Of a DNA stretch of 64,000 bases, positions 62,343 to 64,000 are shown piece by piece; the first letter of the stretch is position 1; each line of letters starts with the position of its first letter. A program made the position numbers and the translations under genes. The stretch is taken from the NCBI GenBank assembly GCA_965208605.1, contig OZ242345.1:1612001-1676000 (forward strand), read 5' to 3'. This DNA comes from UBA9659 sp965208605 (GTDB lineage Bacteria; Pseudomonadota; Gammaproteobacteria; Pseudomonadales; Azotimanducaceae). The notes beneath the pieces were generated by a model. The model had not been told where the DNA came from. It saw only the letters and a list, made by a program, of their open reading frames with translations, and did no database searches.

Positions 62343-64000
62343 ATGCCAGTTATCACCCTTCCTGATCACACGGAAAAACAATTTGACCTACCGGTATCTG
62401 TGCTGCAGGTCGCAGAAGCCATTGGTCCCGGGCTATCAAAGGCGGCGCTTGCCGGGCGCGTGGACGGTGTCCTAGTAGATACATCACATCTCATTGAGCA
62501 GGATAGTCAGGTCGCCATCGTCACCGGCAAGGATGAAGCGGGGCTTGAAATCATTCGTCATTCCTGCGCCCACTTGATGGCGCAAGCGGTGCAACAGGTC
62601 TTTCCCTCGGCACAGGTCACCATAGGTCCCGTCATTGAAGACGGCTTTTACTATGACTTCGCCTTTGAACGCCCCTTCACGCCAGAAGACCTGCACACCA
62701 TAGAAAAAAGAATGCAGGAAATTGCCCAACAGAACCTAGCCGTTGAACGCTCGGTCATGGCGCGGAGTGATGCCATTGCCCTGTTTGAAGACATGGGGGA
62801 AAAGTACAAAGTAGAAATTCTGGAATCCATCCCCGGCGATGAAGCCCTGTCATTCTACAAACAGGGGGACTTCATTGATCTTTGCCGAGGGCCCCACATT
62901 CCGGCCACGGGCAAATCCGGCACCTTCAAGTTAACCCGGGTGGCCGGTGCTTATTGGCGCGGTGATTCCAACAATGAAATGCTCCAACGCATCTACGGCA
63001 CCGCCTGGGCAGACAAAAAATCCCTAAAACAATATCTGCACCGTCTTGAGGAGGCCGAGAAGCGCGACCACCGCAAACTAGGCAAGAAGTTTGATCTCTT
63101 CCATACCCAGGAAGAAGCCCCCGGCATGGTCTTCTGGCATCCCAAGGGCTGGTGCCTGTGGCAAACCATTGAGCAGTACCTCCGGGCAGTACAAGACGCC
63201 AACGGCTATCAAGAAATTAAAACCCCGCAGCTGGTTGATATGTCCCTCTGGGAGCGCTCAGGACATGCCGACAAATTCAATGATGATATGTTTTCAGTCA
63301 CTACCGAAAATCGTACCTACGCCATCAAGCCCATGAACTGCCCCTGCCATGTGCAGGTATTTAACCAGGGCTTGAAAAGCTACAAAGATTTACCGCTGCG
63401 ACTCGCGGAATTCGGTTCCTGTCATCGTGATGAACCCTCAGGGACCCTGCTAGGGCTCATGCGGGTGCGTGCCTTCGTCCAGGACGATGCCCATATATTC
63501 TGTGAGGAAAGTCAAATCCAGGATGAGGTCATTACCTTTATTGAGTTGCTGACCCAGACTTATCAGGACTTCGGTTTTGACGAGATCATCATCAAGTTGT
63601 CCACTCGACCCCCCAACAGGGTCGGCGATGATGCGGTGTGGGACAAGGCAGAAGCCGCTCTCCAACAAGCCCTGGAGACCAAACAACTTGAGTGGGAGCT
63701 CTGCCCGGGGGAAGGCGCCTTCTATGGGCCTAAGATAGAATTCTCCCTCAAGGACTGCTTAGGCAGAGTCTGGCAGTGCGGCACCATGCAGGTGGACTTC
63801 TCCATGCCCGGCAGATTGGATGCACAGTATATTGCCGAGGATGGTAGCCGGCAGGTGCCGGTGATGTTGCATCGGGCCATGCTGGGTTCATTTGAGCGGT
63901 TTATTGGGGTGCTGATTGAGCATTATGCGGGCGGCTTCCCGCCCTGGCTGGCCCCGGTCCAGGCGGTGGTGCTCAATATCACCGATGCTCAGGCAGCATA
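62343..64000 (+). CDS. thrS: Threonyl-tRNA synthetase (partial, 3' end cut)
   Basis: The frame from ATG at 62343 stays open to the window edge, about 552 of ~640 residues. GAGG lies 7 nt before the ATG. The TGS domain (MPVITLPDHTEKQFDLPVSV) is at the start, then the editing domain HSCAHLMAQA (HxxxH type). The catalytic core shows KPMNCPCH (zinc Cys), RLAEFGSCHRDEPSG, GLMRVRAF and LGTMQVDFSMPGR-like residues. The anticodon-binding domain is beyond the edge. thrS is expected to precede infC. Confidence 0.95.
   Translation, partial: MPVITLPDHTEKQFDLPVSVLQVAEAIGPGLSKAALAGRVDGVLVDTSHLIEQDSQVAIVTGKDEAGLEIIRHSCAHLMAQAVQQVFPSAQVTIGPVIEDGFYYDFAFERPFTPEDLHTIEKRMQEIAQQNLAVERSVMARSDAIALFEDMGEKYKVEILESIPGDEALSFYKQGDFIDLCRGPHIPATGKSGTFKLTRVAGAYWRGDSNNEMLQRIYGTAWADKKSLKQYLHRLEEAEKRDHRKLGKKFDLFHTQEEAPGMVFWHPKGWCLWQTIEQYLRAVQDANGYQEIKTPQLVDMSLWERSGHADKFNDDMFSVTTENRTYAIKPMNCPCHVQVFNQGLKSYKDLPLRLAEFGSCHRDEPSGTLLGLMRVRAFVQDDAHIFCEESQIQDEVITFIELLTQTYQDFGFDEIIIKLSTRPPNRVGDDAVWDKAEAALQQALETKQLEWELCPGEGAFYGPKIEFSLKDCLGRVWQCGTMQVDFSMPGRLDAQYIAEDGSRQVPVMLHRAMLGSFERFIGVLIEHYAGGFPPWLAPVQAVVLNITDAQAA

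Overview
The window reads as chromosomal DNA of a gammaproteobacterium of moderate G+C content. The evidence is a complete iscRSUA-hscBA-fdx-iscX operon in E. coli order, trmJ on the iscR side, heat-shock promoters of RpoH type before grpE and dnaK, a tRNA-Val followed by thrS, a TonB-dependent receptor and Sec/Lpp-type signal peptides. A phasin, a Baeyer-Villiger-type monooxygenase, a TolB/amidohydrolase fusion and a DUF885 peptidase suggest a free-living aerobic heterotroph. I cannot name the genus.

Layout. 1-944: end of a tctA permease gene and a TauE/SafE permease. 1.1-4.2 kb: unknown genes and a small sigma-factor operon with two membrane proteins. 4.3-10.2 kb: the Fe-S cluster operon with a near-consensus type 1 IscR site upstream. 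10.6-17.5 kb: an accessory block splitting the usual trmJ-iscR pair. It holds an Abi_2/HEPN protein, a RES/Xre toxin-antitoxin pair with two operators, and a TPR/OB protein coupled to a NERD-helicase, and ends at a 51-bp guaA 3'-end remnant that looks like an island attachment site. 18-32 kb: core genes (trmJ, a peroxiredoxin, a phasin, tRNA-Gly, hisB-hisA, ctpA, envC, a frameshifted gpmI, grpE-dnaK-dnaJ-dapB). 32.7-35.1 kb: a TonB-dependent receptor behind a Fur-like box.

35.2-49.5 kb is a second, more A+T-rich accessory region. It holds a compact restriction-modification system (methylase with half-specificity domain, HNH nuclease, C protein and C-box), transposon and toxin-antitoxin remnants, a COG3440-type HNH endonuclease, and a two-gene unit of a 1422-aa DUF1998-type helicase coupled to a protein whose C-terminus resembles ribosomal protein L13e. 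An ankyrin protein follows. 49.6-56.5 kb: catabolic genes. 56.7-59.8 kb: a RecQ-phosphoribosyltransferase fusion coupled to DprA, resembling the DprA/PRTase defence modules. 59.9-64 kb: an ACT-domain aromatic amino acid hydroxylase, an SDR, a tRNA-Val with an odd anticodon loop and the start of thrS.

Two patterns run through the window. A dispersed intergenic repeat with a hairpin core occurs a dozen or more times; one copy sits between two copies of the hisA 3' end. Short tandem duplications (12-37 bp) recur in leaders, signal peptides and protein linkers.
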